Positions 35,437 to 45,814 are shown, counted from the stretch's first letter. The stretch is DNA of 64,000 bases from an uncultured Bacteroidota bacterium (GCA_902595825.1 CACJRP010000003.1:1-64000); one strand, 5' to 3'. Notes: generated by a model from the sequence alone, not told the origin. A program made the numbers and translations.

Positions 35437-36417
35437 TCACCAATTTTTTGAAGGGTGAGAAACAAACTTTTGACTTTCAGAAATTATCCACAACGCATCC
35501 ACGTCGGGTGTCTTATTAATCAATTTCTTACCCATGTTCAAAGGCATTACCATTAGTGCAGTTGCATAGGCGTCAGCAGTCATGCAATCTAAAGCCTTGA
35601 CTGAAACACTTAAAATATTTGATCTGGCAGGCCTCCCATTCAACGGGTTAATTGAGTGAACATACTTTTGTTTTGTTTCTTTATCAATCCTATACTTTCT
35701 GTAATTCCCAGATGTTGCTAGAGCTTGATTATTTAATTCAATAATATCAAATATTTTTCTAGGTAAAGTTGACTCACTTGGCTTTTCAATACCGACGCTC
35801 CATACCTTTTTTGTTTCTAAATTCTTGCCTCGAGATATTAACTCCCCTCCTATATCAATTAAATGGTTTTTACTTCCTGCTTTTTCAAAATATAAGTTTA
35901 TTTGATCAACTGCATATCCCTTAGCCAATGCATTGAAATCAATAAAAATACTTTTATCATCTTTTATTATTTTTTTATCTTTTGTTAACCTAATTCTAGG
36001 CCAACCAGTTATTTTCATGAGACTGTCTCTTTCCTTTAATCCAATTTTTTTAATTTTTTTATTTGGTCCAAATCCATATGCATTCACCCATGCACCCACT
36101 GTGGGATCAAAGTAACCTTGCGATTTGTACCACATTAAGTTTGCTTTATTAAAGACTTTTTCGAAATGCTCGTCAACAACTATAGTACTATCACCTCTGT
36201 TTATTTTGGAGAGGTCTGAACTAGGCAGGTACGTAGACATAGAATTATTCATAATATTCAAAATTGAATCAATACCTTTTTGAAAATATTCTTTAGTGTA
36301 CCCTATGTCAAGATATTTAACTCTATAATATGAGCCTAACGCTTGTCCATCAATTGAAACAACTTCATGCCTTGAACAAGCTGAAAAAAGAAAAAAAAGG
36401 ATTAAAACTTTTCTCAA
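35437..36417 (-). CDS. apbE: FAD:protein FMN transferase, lipoprotein
   Basis: ApbE attaches FMN through a phosphoester to Thr in NqrB and NqrC. It has a lipoprotein signal (LFFLFSAC), ALGSYYRVKY, the FDPTVGAWVNAYGFG and IDFNALAKGYAVD motifs and the Mg/FAD region IDIGGELISRG and LNNQALATSGNYRKY. Length 326 is normal. It lies 18 bases after nqrF, the last Nqr subunit gene, so maturation enzyme and target complex are co-transcribed. Confidence 0.95.
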   Translation of the reverse strand: MRKVLILFFLFSACSRHEVVSIDGQALGSYYRVKYLDIGYTKEYFQKGIDSILNIMNNSMSTYLPSSDLSKINRGDSTIVVDEHFEKVFNKANLMWYKSQGYFDPTVGAWVNAYGFGPNKKIKKIGLKERDSLMKITGWPRIRLTKDKKIIKDDKSIFIDFNALAKGYAVDQINLYFEKAGSKNHLIDIGGELISRGKNLETKKVWSVGIEKPSESTLPRKIFDIIELNNQALATSGNYRKYRIDKETKQKYVHSINPLNGRPARSNILSVSVKALDCMTADAYATALMVMPLNMGKKLINKTPDVDALWIISESQKFVSHPSKNW

Positions 36418-36435
36418 AGGTGATATGAACTGATT

Positions 36436-37731
36436 TTAACCTCCAAAATCATCAAATCGAATATTTTCTGGTGGTATACCAAAATCGTCGGCCATCTTTT
36501 CAACTGCTTGATTCATCATAGGTGGGCCACAGAAATAAACTTCAATATCTTCTGGTGAGTCATGCGTGGAGAGATAAAAATCAATTACACACTGGTGGAT
36601 AAAACCCAAAAATCCGTCGCCTTCGGAGTCCAAATCTTTTTTAACTTTCCAATTGTCTTCCTCTAGGGGTTCAGATAAAGCTACGTAAAATTTAAAGTTT
36701 GGGAAATCTTTTTCAAGGGCACGAAAGTGATCTAGATAAAACAGCTCTCTTTTTGATCTTCCTCCATACCAAAAAGTAACTTTTCGACCTGTTTTTAAAG
36801 TTCTAAAAAGTTGATATAAATGAGAACGCATTGGTGCCATACCAGCACCTCCTCCAACATAAAGCATTTCAGATTCCGAATGGTTAATGAAAAACTCTCC
36901 GAAGGGGCCTGATATAGTAACTTTGTCACCTGGTTTTCTACTAAAAATGTAAGATGATGCTATCCCTGGGTTTAGATCCATCCAATCATTTTTATTTTTA
37001 TCCCAAGGTGGGGTTGCAATCCTAACATTTAACATTACCTCTTTTCCCTCAGCTGGGTATGAAGCCATTGAATAGGCCCTTTCGACTACTTCTTCATTTT
37101 TCATTTTTAAGGACCAAAGATTAAATTTATCCCACTCAAGTTTAAATTTATTTTCGTCCTCAGGGTGTTCATCGGGATGAGCTGAAATATCCATATCCTT
37201 GTAATTTATTTCACATTCGGGAATTTCAATTTGAATGTATCCACCTGCCTTATAATTCATTTCCTCTGGTAACTTAATTACAAATTCCTTAATGAAGGAT
37301 GCTACATTCCAGTTTCTAACTACAGTTGCTTCCCATTTTTTTATACCAAAAACTTCCTCTGGAACTTTAATTGTCATGCTTTCTTTAACCTTAACTTGAC
37401 AACCTAGTCTCCAACCATCAGCAATTTCCTTCCTAGAAAAATGGGGTTTTTCCGTAGGTAGTATTTCGCCTCCACCTTCTAATACTTGGCACCTACACTG
37501 TATACACGTCCCTCCCCCACCGCATGCAGATGGTAGAAAAATTTTATTATTCCCAAGGGTGCTCAGTAAGGTATCACCTGAAGAAACTTTAACTTCATTT
37601 TCACCATTTATTTTCAAAGATACCGGACCAGAAGGTAGTAATTTAGATTTAGCAACTAGTAATAATGTTACTAATAAAAAAATAACACTTGTTAGGACCA
37701 AAACACTCGAAATGATTATTGTAATATCCAT
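36436..37731 (-). CDS. nqrF: Na+-translocating NADH:quinone reductase subunit F
   Basis: The NADH-oxidising subunit. There is one N-terminal membrane helix, then a 2Fe-2S ferredoxin domain (PSACGGGGTCIQCRCQV and a fourth Cys in GCQVKV), then an FAD/NAD reductase domain with RAYSMASYP, GPFGEFF, YVGGGAGMAPMRSHL and the C-terminal FDDFGG. Length 431 is in the Bacteroidota range. It follows nqrE after 7 bases. Confidence 0.97.
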   Translation of the reverse strand: MDITIIISSVLVLTSVIFLLVTLLLVAKSKLLPSGPVSLKINGENEVKVSSGDTLLSTLGNNKIFLPSACGGGGTCIQCRCQVLEGGGEILPTEKPHFSRKEIADGWRLGCQVKVKESMTIKVPEEVFGIKKWEATVVRNWNVASFIKEFVIKLPEEMNYKAGGYIQIEIPECEINYKDMDISAHPDEHPEDENKFKLEWDKFNLWSLKMKNEEVVERAYSMASYPAEGKEVMLNVRIATPPWDKNKNDWMDLNPGIASSYIFSRKPGDKVTISGPFGEFFINHSESEMLYVGGGAGMAPMRSHLYQLFRTLKTGRKVTFWYGGRSKRELFYLDHFRALEKDFPNFKFYVALSEPLEEDNWKVKKDLDSEGDGFLGFIHQCVIDFYLSTHDSPEDIEVYFCGPPMMNQAVEKMADDFGIPPENIRFDDFGG

Positions 37732-37738
37732 TTTAAAA

Positions 37739-38356
37739 TTATAATTTAATTCCCATAAAACTCATAAATCCTATTGCCATTAACCCAGTAATTATGAAGG
37801 TTATCCCTAACCCTTTCAAAGGTGCAGGAACATTAGAATAACTAATTTTTTCTCTAATTGCAGCGATAGCTATAATAGCCAAATACCAACCAACACCTGA
37901 ACCAAAACCATAAACAGCTGATTCAGAAATTCCTGAAAAACTTTTTTGTTGCATAAACAAAGATCCACCAAGAATTGCACAATTTACAGCAATTAATGGG
38001 AGAAAAATTCCAAGCTCCCCGTACAGTGCGGGAGATAATTTTTCAACTATCATTTCAACTAACTGAACCATTGAAGCTATAACTGCTATAAACATGATTA
38101 ATCTTAAAAAACTCAAATCAATAGATAAATATTCATTGCCAATCCAAGAAAGAGCACCAGGTTTTAATAAATAATTGTCTAATAAAAAATTAATTGGAAC
38201 AGTAATGGATAAAACAAAAATTACAGCCAAACCTAAACCATTAGCAGTCTTAACAGTTTTTGACACGGCGAGATAAGAACACATTCCTAGGAAATACGCA
38301 AAAATCATATTTTCAATAAAAATACTTTTGACGATAAGATTTAAATAATATTCCAT
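37739..38356 (-). CDS. nqrE: Na+-translocating NADH:quinone reductase subunit E
   Basis: A six-helix membrane subunit of 205 residues with the paired half-helix Cys motifs of NqrD/NqrE ([13 protein letters not shown] and [15 protein letters not shown]), which hold the intramembrane iron centre. Its inverted-topology partner NqrD is directly upstream, 3 bases away. Confidence 0.96.
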   Translation of the reverse strand: MEYYLNLIVKSIFIENMIFAYFLGMCSYLAVSKTVKTANGLGLAVIFVLSITVPINFLLDNYLLKPGALSWIGNEYLSIDLSFLRLIMFIAVIASMVQLVEMIVEKLSPALYGELGIFLPLIAVNCAILGGSLFMQQKSFSGISESAVYGFGSGVGWYLAIIAIAAIREKISYSNVPAPLKGLGITFIITGLMAIGFMSFMGIKL

Positions 38357-38359
38357 TTT

Positions 38360-39040
38360 TTAGTTTTCTTCAATTAGTTTTCTATTCATTGAACGTTGAA
38401 TCCATATCATTAAACCTACAGTAATTAAGGCCATTGGTGATAAAAGCATAAGACCATTGTTTTCATAACCCATTGCATACATAAAATCTGGTATTACTTG
38501 AAAACCTAAAAGCTTACCTGATCCAAGTAATTCTCTAAAAAACGCTACAATTATTAGAATTATACCATATCCAGCAGCATTTCCAATACCATCAAGAAAA
38601 GATTTCCATACTCCATTACCAAGAGCAAATGCCTCCAGTCTCCCCATAACAATACAATTTGTGATTATTAGTCCAATAAATATTGATAACTCTTTGTAAA
38701 CGTCATACGAATAGGCTTTCAAAACTTGTTCTACCAGTGCAACTAAAGAGGCTATAACAACAAGTTGAACAATAATTCTAATTCTATTTGGAATTAAGTT
38801 TCTTAAAATAGAAATTATGACATTTGATGCACCCATTACAAATACAACTGACAAGGTCATTACCAGTGCTGGTTTTAATTGTACTGTAATAGCCAAAGCT
38901 GAACATATACCTAAAACTTGAACTGTTATCGGGTTGTTATCATCAAGTGGGTCACTTAATAGGGCTCTATTTTTCTTTGAAAATAGAGCTTCACTCTTTT
39001 TATTGATGAAAAACAAATTTGGTTTACTTATACTATCCAT
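38360..39040 (-). CDS. nqrD: Na+-translocating NADH:quinone reductase subunit D
   Basis: The membrane subunit paired with NqrE: PITVQVLGICSALAITVQLKPAL and ITNCIVMGRLEAFA carry the Cys residues for the shared iron centre. At 226 residues it is slightly longer than usual because about 18 residues precede SKKNRALLSDPL; the only ATG is the one used, which overlaps nqrC by 8 bases. Confidence 0.96.
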   Translation of the reverse strand: MDSISKPNLFFINKKSEALFSKKNRALLSDPLDDNNPITVQVLGICSALAITVQLKPALVMTLSVVFVMGASNVIISILRNLIPNRIRIIVQLVVIASLVALVEQVLKAYSYDVYKELSIFIGLIITNCIVMGRLEAFALGNGVWKSFLDGIGNAAGYGIILIIVAFFRELLGSGKLLGFQVIPDFMYAMGYENNGLMLLSPMALITVGLMIWIQRSMNRKLIEEN

Positions 39041-39800
39041 TTATTGTATTATCGATTAAATTATTCTTCATTACTACAACATTACCTTCAGATTTATATT
39101 TACTAAAATATAAGATATAATGATTTAGTCTTTCAATTATCATGTCAGAAACTCCGTCTCCAGTGATAGTTGCACCTGATATTGCGTCAACTTCATGATC
39201 ATCTTTATCTAGATTTTTTGGATCATTATTTGATTTTGAAACGCTTATTCCAACAAGTTTTGAATTAGAATTAAAAATTTTTTCGCCTACAAACCTATCT
39301 TGAAACCATTGCTGGGTTATTTCAGCACCTAGTCCAGCGGTCTCCCCTTTATGATCGAAAACAATTCCTTTTATTGTTGACATATCCTCTTCTAATGCTA
39401 CATATCCCCATATTGCATCCCAAAGACCAGAACCTCTAAGAGGAATTATAAAAAATTTTTTTTCGTCCATTTCTGCAACAAAAAGTGGGTATCTCTGCTG
39501 ATCAATATCCTTTTTAATTTCTGTTGAAAGATCAATCAAGAAAGCATTTTTGTTCTCATCAACGGAACCATCTCGTAAAAGTGAAAGCTCGCTTTTAATA
39601 TATTTTTTATAAAGATTTTGGGCTTCATCTCTGGTAGCTTTAATACCTATTGTTGAAATAATATTCTGCATTTTCTCTTTGACAACATTTTCATTTTGTC
39701 TTTCCTTCAAGGATTCGGAAGTTAAAGCCAAAGAAGAGGCAACAATTAGAACCATTAGAAGTGAAAACAAAAAAGTATAAAAATTACTATCCTTATTCAT
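39033..39800 (-). CDS. nqrC: Na+-translocating NADH:quinone reductase subunit C
   Basis: One N-terminal membrane helix (about 9-25) is followed by a periplasmic FMN-binding domain. The ApbE target motif is intact near the end: EVDAISGATITGDGVSDMI, with Thr as the FMN site. GETAGLGAEI is a second conserved stretch. Length 255. It sits 2 bases after nqrB and overlaps nqrD by 8. Confidence 0.96.
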   Translation of the reverse strand: MNKDSNFYTFLFSLLMVLIVASSLALTSESLKERQNENVVKEKMQNIISTIGIKATRDEAQNLYKKYIKSELSLLRDGSVDENKNAFLIDLSTEIKKDIDQQRYPLFVAEMDEKKFFIIPLRGSGLWDAIWGYVALEEDMSTIKGIVFDHKGETAGLGAEITQQWFQDRFVGEKIFNSNSKLVGISVSKSNNDPKNLDKDDHEVDAISGATITGDGVSDMIIERLNHYILYFSKYKSEGNVVVMKNNLIDNTING

Positions 39801-39802
39801 TA

Positions 39803-40960
39803 TTAAATTAATTTAATTTTTGACGACTCCCACCTTCGTTGTCTTTTCTTAATATTTCTCTCGATCACATAATGATCTATTGTTGGAGCAAAAACGTTCA
39901 TTAGTAAAATTGCGAGCATTACCCCCTCAGGATATGCTGGATTAAATACTCTTATTAAAATACAAAAGACACCAACTAAGAATCCATATATCCACTTTCC
40001 AGTTTGCGTTTGAGAAGCAGAAACAGGGTCCGTGGCCATAAAAACTATTCCAAAAGCAAATCCTCCTACAACCAAATGATTTATCCAATTGAATTGCATT
40101 AGAGTATTAATCCCCCAAAGATTAAATAAAATGCCTACTAAAGAAGCTCCTAAGATACCTCCAACAATAATTCTCCAACTAGCGACACCCGTAAAAATTA
40201 AAATTATGGCACCTACGATAATCCATAAAGTTGAGGTTTCTGCAATCGAACCGGGGATAGAGCCATTAAACATTTCAGTAAATGTGTAATTAATATTGTT
40301 TCCTGCAGCCAAGTATCCTAAAATTGTTTCTCCTGAAATACCATCTAAACTTGATGCTTCCGAAACCCAAACTTTATTTCCAGACATGTAGGTAGGATAA
40401 GCAAAAAAAGCAAAGGCTCTTGCAGTTAAAGCTGGGTTTAAAATATTCATTCCGGTTCCGCCAAAGGCTTCTTTAGCTATTAAAACTGCAAAAGCTACAG
40501 ATACCGCAACCATCCATAATGGGATGTCAACAGGCATAATCATTGGAATTAGAAGACCTGTTACCAGATAACCTTCATTGACCTCATGTCCACGATATAT
40601 AGCAAATATAAACTCAATAAACAGTCCCACGGCGTAGGATACGGCTATCATAGGAAATATTTTTTTTGAACCATGAAGCATTGCGTCAAAAAAAGTAAAT
40701 TCAAGGTTAGTTTGAATGAAATATTGATAACCAGTATTATAAATACCGTAAAATAAAGCAGGTAACAAAGCTATGATAACAGTAACCATTGTCCTTTTTA
40801 GATCTACAGCGTCACGAATATGTGAACCTGACTTAGTTGTATGATTCGGGACAAAAAGAAAAGTGTCAAAAGCATTAATCGCAGGTGCAAATCTTTCATA
40901 CTTCTCACCCTTGTTAAAAGGTTTTCTAATTTTATCTAAGTTTTTTCTAATAAATTCCAT
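39803..40960 (-). CDS. nqrB: Na+-translocating NADH:quinone reductase subunit B
   Basis: A large polytopic subunit of 385 residues carrying riboflavin, a covalent FMN and the Na+ pathway. Visible are GGTGMNILNPALTARAFAFFAYP, the flavinylation region SSLDGISGETILG (S-G-x-T; the x is Glu instead of the commoner Ala) and FMATDPVSASQTQTGKWIYG. It follows nqrA after 6 bases. Confidence 0.96.
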   Translation of the reverse strand: MEFIRKNLDKIRKPFNKGEKYERFAPAINAFDTFLFVPNHTTKSGSHIRDAVDLKRTMVTVIIALLPALFYGIYNTGYQYFIQTNLEFTFFDAMLHGSKKIFPMIAVSYAVGLFIEFIFAIYRGHEVNEGYLVTGLLIPMIMPVDIPLWMVAVSVAFAVLIAKEAFGGTGMNILNPALTARAFAFFAYPTYMSGNKVWVSEASSLDGISGETILGYLAAGNNINYTFTEMFNGSIPGSIAETSTLWIIVGAIILIFTGVASWRIIVGGILGASLVGILFNLWGINTLMQFNWINHLVVGGFAFGIVFMATDPVSASQTQTGKWIYGFLVGVFCILIRVFNPAYPEGVMLAILLMNVFAPTIDHYVIERNIKKRQRRWESSKIKLI

Positions 40961-40966
40961 AAAACA

Positions 40967-42319
40967 TTAACTTTCTTCATTAATTATTAATTCGATTCCT
41001 TTTTTAATTATTTCTTGAGCTTCAATTTTTGAAGAACTACTAAAGTCTATTAATCCAAAATCTTCGGGAACAACTTCATATATACCTAGTGCTTCCATCC
41101 TTTCAATGTCTTCGTTTAAACAAGCCTTAACCAACTGCATTGGATAAATATCCATTGGAAAAACTTTCTCCATTTCTCCAGTAACAACTATTGCTCTCTC
41201 CTCTCCGTTTAGGTTTGTACTTACCTCCATTTTTTTTTTACTTAAAAATTTTGAAAATGATGTTTTGGACATACTTGGGATAAAATTATCTTTAAATGGT
41301 AACCAACCAAACATTCTGTAGTCTTTCCCCTCAGGAATGATGGTTAGCAAATTATTACTGTAAGACAAGTGGCCATTAATATCCGTGGTTTTACCTGAAT
41401 AAACATCACCATTTATTAGCCTACATTTTTTTGATTTGTCAATATTTATTTTTTTTAATATACTAGAAATCGATGAACCAATTGTAGATGTAAAGTATTG
41501 TGGATTTTTAACGGTCGGACCAACAACAGCAACTGTTCGATCGGAACAAAACTCTCCAGTTTTAAATAAAGATCCAATGTTTGAAACATCTTCAGGTTTT
41601 ACAGTCCAAACTTTTTCACCAGGTGAGATTGGCTTATGGTTGTGAATTTGAACCCCAACATTCCCGGCTGGATGAGGTCCTTTGACCTTTAATAATGTAG
41701 CATCTTTTATATTTTTAAAAAAACTGTTGAAATTTGAGTCTACAGTCAAATAAAGGTTTTCTGTTAGCCTAGACAACATACTTAAACCCAATTGAAAATT
41801 ATCTTTTTTATTTTTTAAAATAAAATCGAAATCAACATCTAACGGTAAGGTTGAATAAGCTGAAATGTAGATAGCTTTAGGCTTATCTTCAGGATGAGCA
41901 ATAATACCATATGGTCTCTGTAAAATAAAAGGCCAGGTACCAGATTTAAGAAGAATCTCTTTAATTTCATCTGCAGAAAAGTTTTTAAAATTTGTTGTTT
42001 TAAATTTTACAGAATCATTATTATTGTCACTGGATATAACAACCTCAAGAACTTTTCTCTTTTCTCCTCTGGATATTGCTAGGATTTCTCCAGATACAGG
42101 TGATACAAAATGTATTCTGGGATTATCTTTGGAAAAAAATAAAGGAGTTCCTTTTTTAACTTTATCACCTTCTCTAACCAAAAGCTTAGGTTTCAGAAAG
42201 AAAAAATCGGTTGGTTTTAAAGCATAGGTATTGGAAAGCTCGGATTCCGATAGAATTTTGTTTGCCTCTCCATTAAGGTTTAAATTAAACCCTTTCCTAA
42301 TTTTTATGTCTACTGACAT
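40967..42319 (-). CDS. nqrA: Na+-translocating NADH:quinone reductase subunit A
   Basis: The cytoplasmic subunit that closes the complex, 450 residues, and the first gene of the operon. Characteristic stretches are IKIRKGFNLNLNGEA at the front, KPKLLVREGDKVKKGTPLFF, FVSPVSGEILAISRGEKRKV and TKVKGPHPAGNVGVQIH-like sequence in the middle. The 160-base gap to the divergent plug gene must contain the operon promoter, but no strong TAnnTTTG could be fixed by eye. Confidence 0.96.
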   Translation of the reverse strand: MSVDIKIRKGFNLNLNGEANKILSESELSNTYALKPTDFFFLKPKLLVREGDKVKKGTPLFFSKDNPRIHFVSPVSGEILAISRGEKRKVLEVVISSDNNNDSVKFKTTNFKNFSADEIKEILLKSGTWPFILQRPYGIIAHPEDKPKAIYISAYSTLPLDVDFDFILKNKKDNFQLGLSMLSRLTENLYLTVDSNFNSFFKNIKDATLLKVKGPHPAGNVGVQIHNHKPISPGEKVWTVKPEDVSNIGSLFKTGEFCSDRTVAVVGPTVKNPQYFTSTIGSSISSILKKINIDKSKKCRLINGDVYSGKTTDINGHLSYSNNLLTIIPEGKDYRMFGWLPFKDNFIPSMSKTSFSKFLSKKKMEVSTNLNGEERAIVVTGEMEKVFPMDIYPMQLVKACLNEDIERMEALGIYEVVPEDFGLIDFSSSSKIEAQEIIKKGIELIINEES

Positions 42320-42479
42320 ATTCTACTATTTGATTCAAATCGTGCATAAATTTAATAATTAAATATGTCTATTAAAAGATATTTTTAAACTAAATTATAT
42401 AATTTTCTTATTGTCAATAGTGCAATTAACTTAGATTAAAAATTAATACATTTTGAAGTTGATTTTATATATTAGATAA

Positions 42480-43724
42480 ATGAATTTTAGAGTAATTTTT
42501 ATATCATTTTTTTTTTCGCTCAATTTCTTATTTTCTAAAACAAATAATGAACTAGAAAAAAATCCTTTTATCAAAACAGTAGTTTTTTCTGGTGGATCTT
42601 TCAACTCTCAATTCCCAATAATAAAAATGAATCAAGTGCTATCCCTTTCTTTTGATGACGTAAGTGGAGAGGAAAATTTTTATTATTATAAAATAATTCA
42701 TTGTGATTTTGATTGGAACAAAAGTAAACTTTTAAAATCCGAATACTTAGATGGAAATGACAATAACTTAATCCAAGATATAGAAAGCTCTTATGGAACA
42801 CTCCAAAGATATACAAATTATAAATTGTCACTCCCAAATAATGATGTGAGTTTTAAAATTTCAGGAAACTTTAAATTAGAAATTTTAGATGCAGATGATA
42901 ATATAATTCTTAAAAGAAAATTTTTAATATTAAATGAAAAGGTAGATGTGGATTTAAATATTTTCCCATCTCAAAATGAAAATAGATTTTACACCCACCA
43001 AAACGTTCAATTTACAATCGGCACTAGCAAATACGAAATTAGAAATCCAAATGAAGATATAAAAGTAACTATTCTTCAAAATGACCAGTGGGATAATTCG
43101 AAAACCATTTTAAAACCCCAATTCATTGAAAAAGACAGACTTTTATATAGATATGACCAGGAATCAGAATTTGAGGGAGGTAACGAGTATCTGTTTTTTG
43201 ATACTAAAGATTTAAGATCAACTAATCAAAATATCAGTTTCGTTAGAAAAGAAAATATTTACCAACATTTTTTATTTACTGATAACCCAAGATCAAACTT
43301 AAATTATTCAAATTACTCTGATATTAATGGGAATTATATTCCCAACACAATTTTAGGTGAAAATTCTAATAATGAATCTGATTACAGTATAGTATACTTT
43401 AGCCTAGCAAGACAATTTGAAATTGATGACTCAAGAATTTATATCTATGGAAAATTTAACAACTACCAGTTAAATGAAGAAAATGAAATGGTTTATAACC
43501 CAAGTTTGGAGACTTTTGAAGGTGTTTTATTATTGAAGCAAGGTTTTTACAATTATAAATATGTAATAAAAAAAAATAACATGGTTTTTAAAAATCAAAT
43601 CTCAGGTTCATTTTATCAAACTGAAAATAGTTACACTGTTCTAGTTTACAAAAAAGGGTTTGAGGATTTATATGATATGTTAATTGGAGTTGGTCGAACA
43701 AATTCATTTGAGCTCAAATATTAA
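42480..43724 (+). CDS. Type IX secretion system plug protein (DUF5103)
   Basis: A signal peptide (about 1-19) and the family-defining start NPFIKTVVFSGGSFNSQFPIIKM identify DUF5103, whose member in Flavobacterium closes the inner face of the SprA translocon. The IIHCDFDWNKSKLLKSEYLDG motif and repeated beta-sandwich strands (SIVYFSLARQFEIDDSRIYIYGKFNNY) follow. Length 414 is normal. It is divergent from nqrA and 63 bases ahead of apaG. It implies the cell exports sorting-domain proteins such as the candidate at 1955-2401. Confidence 0.9.
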   Translation: MNFRVIFISFFFSLNFLFSKTNNELEKNPFIKTVVFSGGSFNSQFPIIKMNQVLSLSFDDVSGEENFYYYKIIHCDFDWNKSKLLKSEYLDGNDNNLIQDIESSYGTLQRYTNYKLSLPNNDVSFKISGNFKLEILDADDNIILKRKFLILNEKVDVDLNIFPSQNENRFYTHQNVQFTIGTSKYEIRNPNEDIKVTILQNDQWDNSKTILKPQFIEKDRLLYRYDQESEFEGGNEYLFFDTKDLRSTNQNISFVRKENIYQHFLFTDNPRSNLNYSNYSDINGNYIPNTILGENSNNESDYSIVYFSLARQFEIDDSRIYIYGKFNNYQLNEENEMVYNPSLETFEGVLLLKQGFYNYKYVIKKNNMVFKNQISGSFYQTENSYTVLVYKKGFEDLYDMLIGVGRTNSFELKY

Positions 43725-43787
43725 TTATCGAACTACTTCTTTTTTTTTTGAAACGTTTTTTAATTAACTTGTTGTAATATTTCTAAG

Positions 43788-44174
43788 ATGTTTCAACAAA
43801 TAACAAAAGGTATAAGAATTTCAGTAGTTACCCAATATAATGGGGACTTCTTAAATGATGGCTTAATTAATTACGCTTTCACCTATACTGTAAAAATTGA
43901 AAATCAAAGTAATGATGTTGTTCAGTTAATTAATAGAAACTGGAAAATATTACAAACAAATAGAAGACCCTATTATGTTGAAGGAGACGGTATAATTGGT
44001 CAAAAACCTATTTTGAAATCTGGCATTTCTCACACTTACAGTTCAAACTGTTTGTTAACCTCACCAATCGGATCTATGAGTGGATTCTATACTATGATTA
44101 ATTTTTCAACTGCTAAAGAATTTGAAGTTGAAATTCCAGTTTTTGATTTGGCAGCAACTTTCACACTCAATTAA
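43788..44174 (+). CDS. apaG: ApaG-domain protein
   Basis: This 128-residue fibronectin-III-like ApaG protein has the family pattern GIRISVVTQYNG, YAFTYTVKIENQS, NRNWKIL, VEGDGIIGQKPILKSG and GSMSGFYTM. ApaG mutants affect cobalt resistance and magnesium efflux in enterobacteria; the mechanism is unclear. It sits 10 bases ahead of pruA. Confidence 0.95.
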   Translation: MFQQITKGIRISVVTQYNGDFLNDGLINYAFTYTVKIENQSNDVVQLINRNWKILQTNRRPYYVEGDGIIGQKPILKSGISHTYSSNCLLTSPIGSMSGFYTMINFSTAKEFEVEIPVFDLAATFTLN

Positions 44175-44184
44175 ATTTTAAATA

Positions 44185-45810
44185 ATGAAAAATAGTTTTA
44201 TTAAAAGCCCTAGGGTCGAAAATGAAGAGGTACTTTTGTATGCACCAGGAAGTAAGGAGAAAAAGGAGGTACTAGAAGCATATCATAATCTTTACAACAC
44301 AAAAATAGATATAAAACTTAAAATTGATGGTAGAGATGTGGATACTAAAAAGAAAAATAAAATGTATCCCCCGCATGAACACAATCACATCCTAGGAACT
44401 TATTCAATAGCAGATAAAAATCATGTTGACTTGGCTATTAAAAGTGCACTTAGTGCTAAAGAAAAATGGAATGATCTAGGATTTTCAGAAAGGGCAAGTA
44501 TTTTTTTGAAAGCAGCTGAACTTATTTGTGGTCCTTACAGAATGATTATAAATGCGTCTACTATGATCGCCCAATCAAAAACAATTCATCAGGCTGAAAT
44601 AGATGCAGCTTGTGAATTTGCTGATTTTCTTAGATTTAACGTGAAATTTGCTGAGGAAATATATAACGAACAACCTGTTTCTTCTGATGGAACTTGGAAT
44701 AAATTGTCTTATCGTCCATTGGAAGGTTTTGTGTATGCAATTAGTCCATTTAATTTTACTGCGATAGGCGGAAATTTATGTGCTGCTCCAGCCCTAATGG
44801 GGAACACTATTGTTTGGAAGCCAAGTGACTATCAAATCTTTTCAGCAAAAATAACAATGGACATATTTGAGGAAGCTGGTCTTCCAAGAGGAGTCATAAA
44901 TATGATTTTTGGTGATCCAGAAATCATTACTGACAAGGTTTTATCTTCAAATGAATTTGCAGGTATTCATTTTACTGGTTCTACTTCAGTGTTTAAAAAT
45001 ATTTGGAAAAAAGTTGGGAACAATATTGATCTTTATAAAAATTACCCCAGGATTGTTGGAGAAACAGGGGGAAAAGATTTTATAATGGTTCATCCATCTG
45101 CAAACGTTAAAGAAGTTTCAACAGCTATAATCCGAGGTGCATTTGAATTTCAAGGCCAAAAGTGTTCTGCAGCGTCCAGAGTTTATCTTCCAAAATCAAT
45201 TGGAAGCGAGGTTTTGGATATGATCGGAAATAAATTAAGTGAAATCAAAATGGGTCCTCCAGATGATTTTCAAAATTTTATAACGGCGGTGATTCACAAG
45301 GATGCTTTTAAAAGACTCAAAAATGCGATTCAAGATGCAAAATCCTCAAAAGAGGTTAAAGTTTTGTATGGTGGAAAATGCGACGATTCGGTTGGTTATT
45401 TTGTAGAACCGACGGTTTTGGTTACTACAGATCCAAAATATGTAACAATGGAAAAAGAATTATTTGGACCTATCGTAACAGTTTATATTTATGACGACAA
45501 AGATTACAGTAAGATTTTAAACCTTGTTGATACAACCTCGAAGTATGCATTGACAGGTGCTATTTTCGCTAAAGACAGATATGCTATCAATGAAGCTTTA
45601 CTTAAATTGGAAAACTCTGCTGGAAATTTTTATATAAATGACAAACCCAGCGGAGCTGTCGTGGGTCAGCAACCATTTGGAGGAGCAAGAGCTTCGGGGA
45701 CAAATGATAAAGCTGGTTCTAAATTAAATTTACTTAGATGGGTTTCCCCGAGACTTATAAAGGAACCTCTACTAACTCCTAAAGACTATAAATATCCTTT
45801 CTTAACATAA
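44185..45810 (+). CDS. pruA: L-glutamate gamma-semialdehyde dehydrogenase
   Basis: An NAD-dependent aldehyde dehydrogenase of 541 residues for the second step of proline breakdown. The general-base Glu lies in RIVGETGGKDFIMV, the nucleophile Cys in FQGQKCSAASRVYLP, and NAD binding includes NTIVWKPSDY and FTGSTSVFKNI. The length and the N-terminal LEAYHNLYNTKIDI extension are typical of the mono-functional long form. It converges on rsmG with 4 bases between stops. Confidence 0.95.
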   Translation: MKNSFIKSPRVENEEVLLYAPGSKEKKEVLEAYHNLYNTKIDIKLKIDGRDVDTKKKNKMYPPHEHNHILGTYSIADKNHVDLAIKSALSAKEKWNDLGFSERASIFLKAAELICGPYRMIINASTMIAQSKTIHQAEIDAACEFADFLRFNVKFAEEIYNEQPVSSDGTWNKLSYRPLEGFVYAISPFNFTAIGGNLCAAPALMGNTIVWKPSDYQIFSAKITMDIFEEAGLPRGVINMIFGDPEIITDKVLSSNEFAGIHFTGSTSVFKNIWKKVGNNIDLYKNYPRIVGETGGKDFIMVHPSANVKEVSTAIIRGAFEFQGQKCSAASRVYLPKSIGSEVLDMIGNKLSEIKMGPPDDFQNFITAVIHKDAFKRLKNAIQDAKSSKEVKVLYGGKCDDSVGYFVEPTVLVTTDPKYVTMEKELFGPIVTVYIYDDKDYSKILNLVDTTSKYALTGAIFAKDRYAINEALLKLENSAGNFYINDKPSGAVVGQQPFGGARASGTNDKAGSKLNLLRWVSPRLIKEPLLTPKDYKYPFLT

Positions 45811-45814
45811 AAAG

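Noticed and set aside
42320-42479. Possible riboswitch or leader between nqrA and the T9SS plug gene
   Set aside because: No conserved core, stable hairpin or short leader ORF could be recognised; it appears to hold only divergent promoters.
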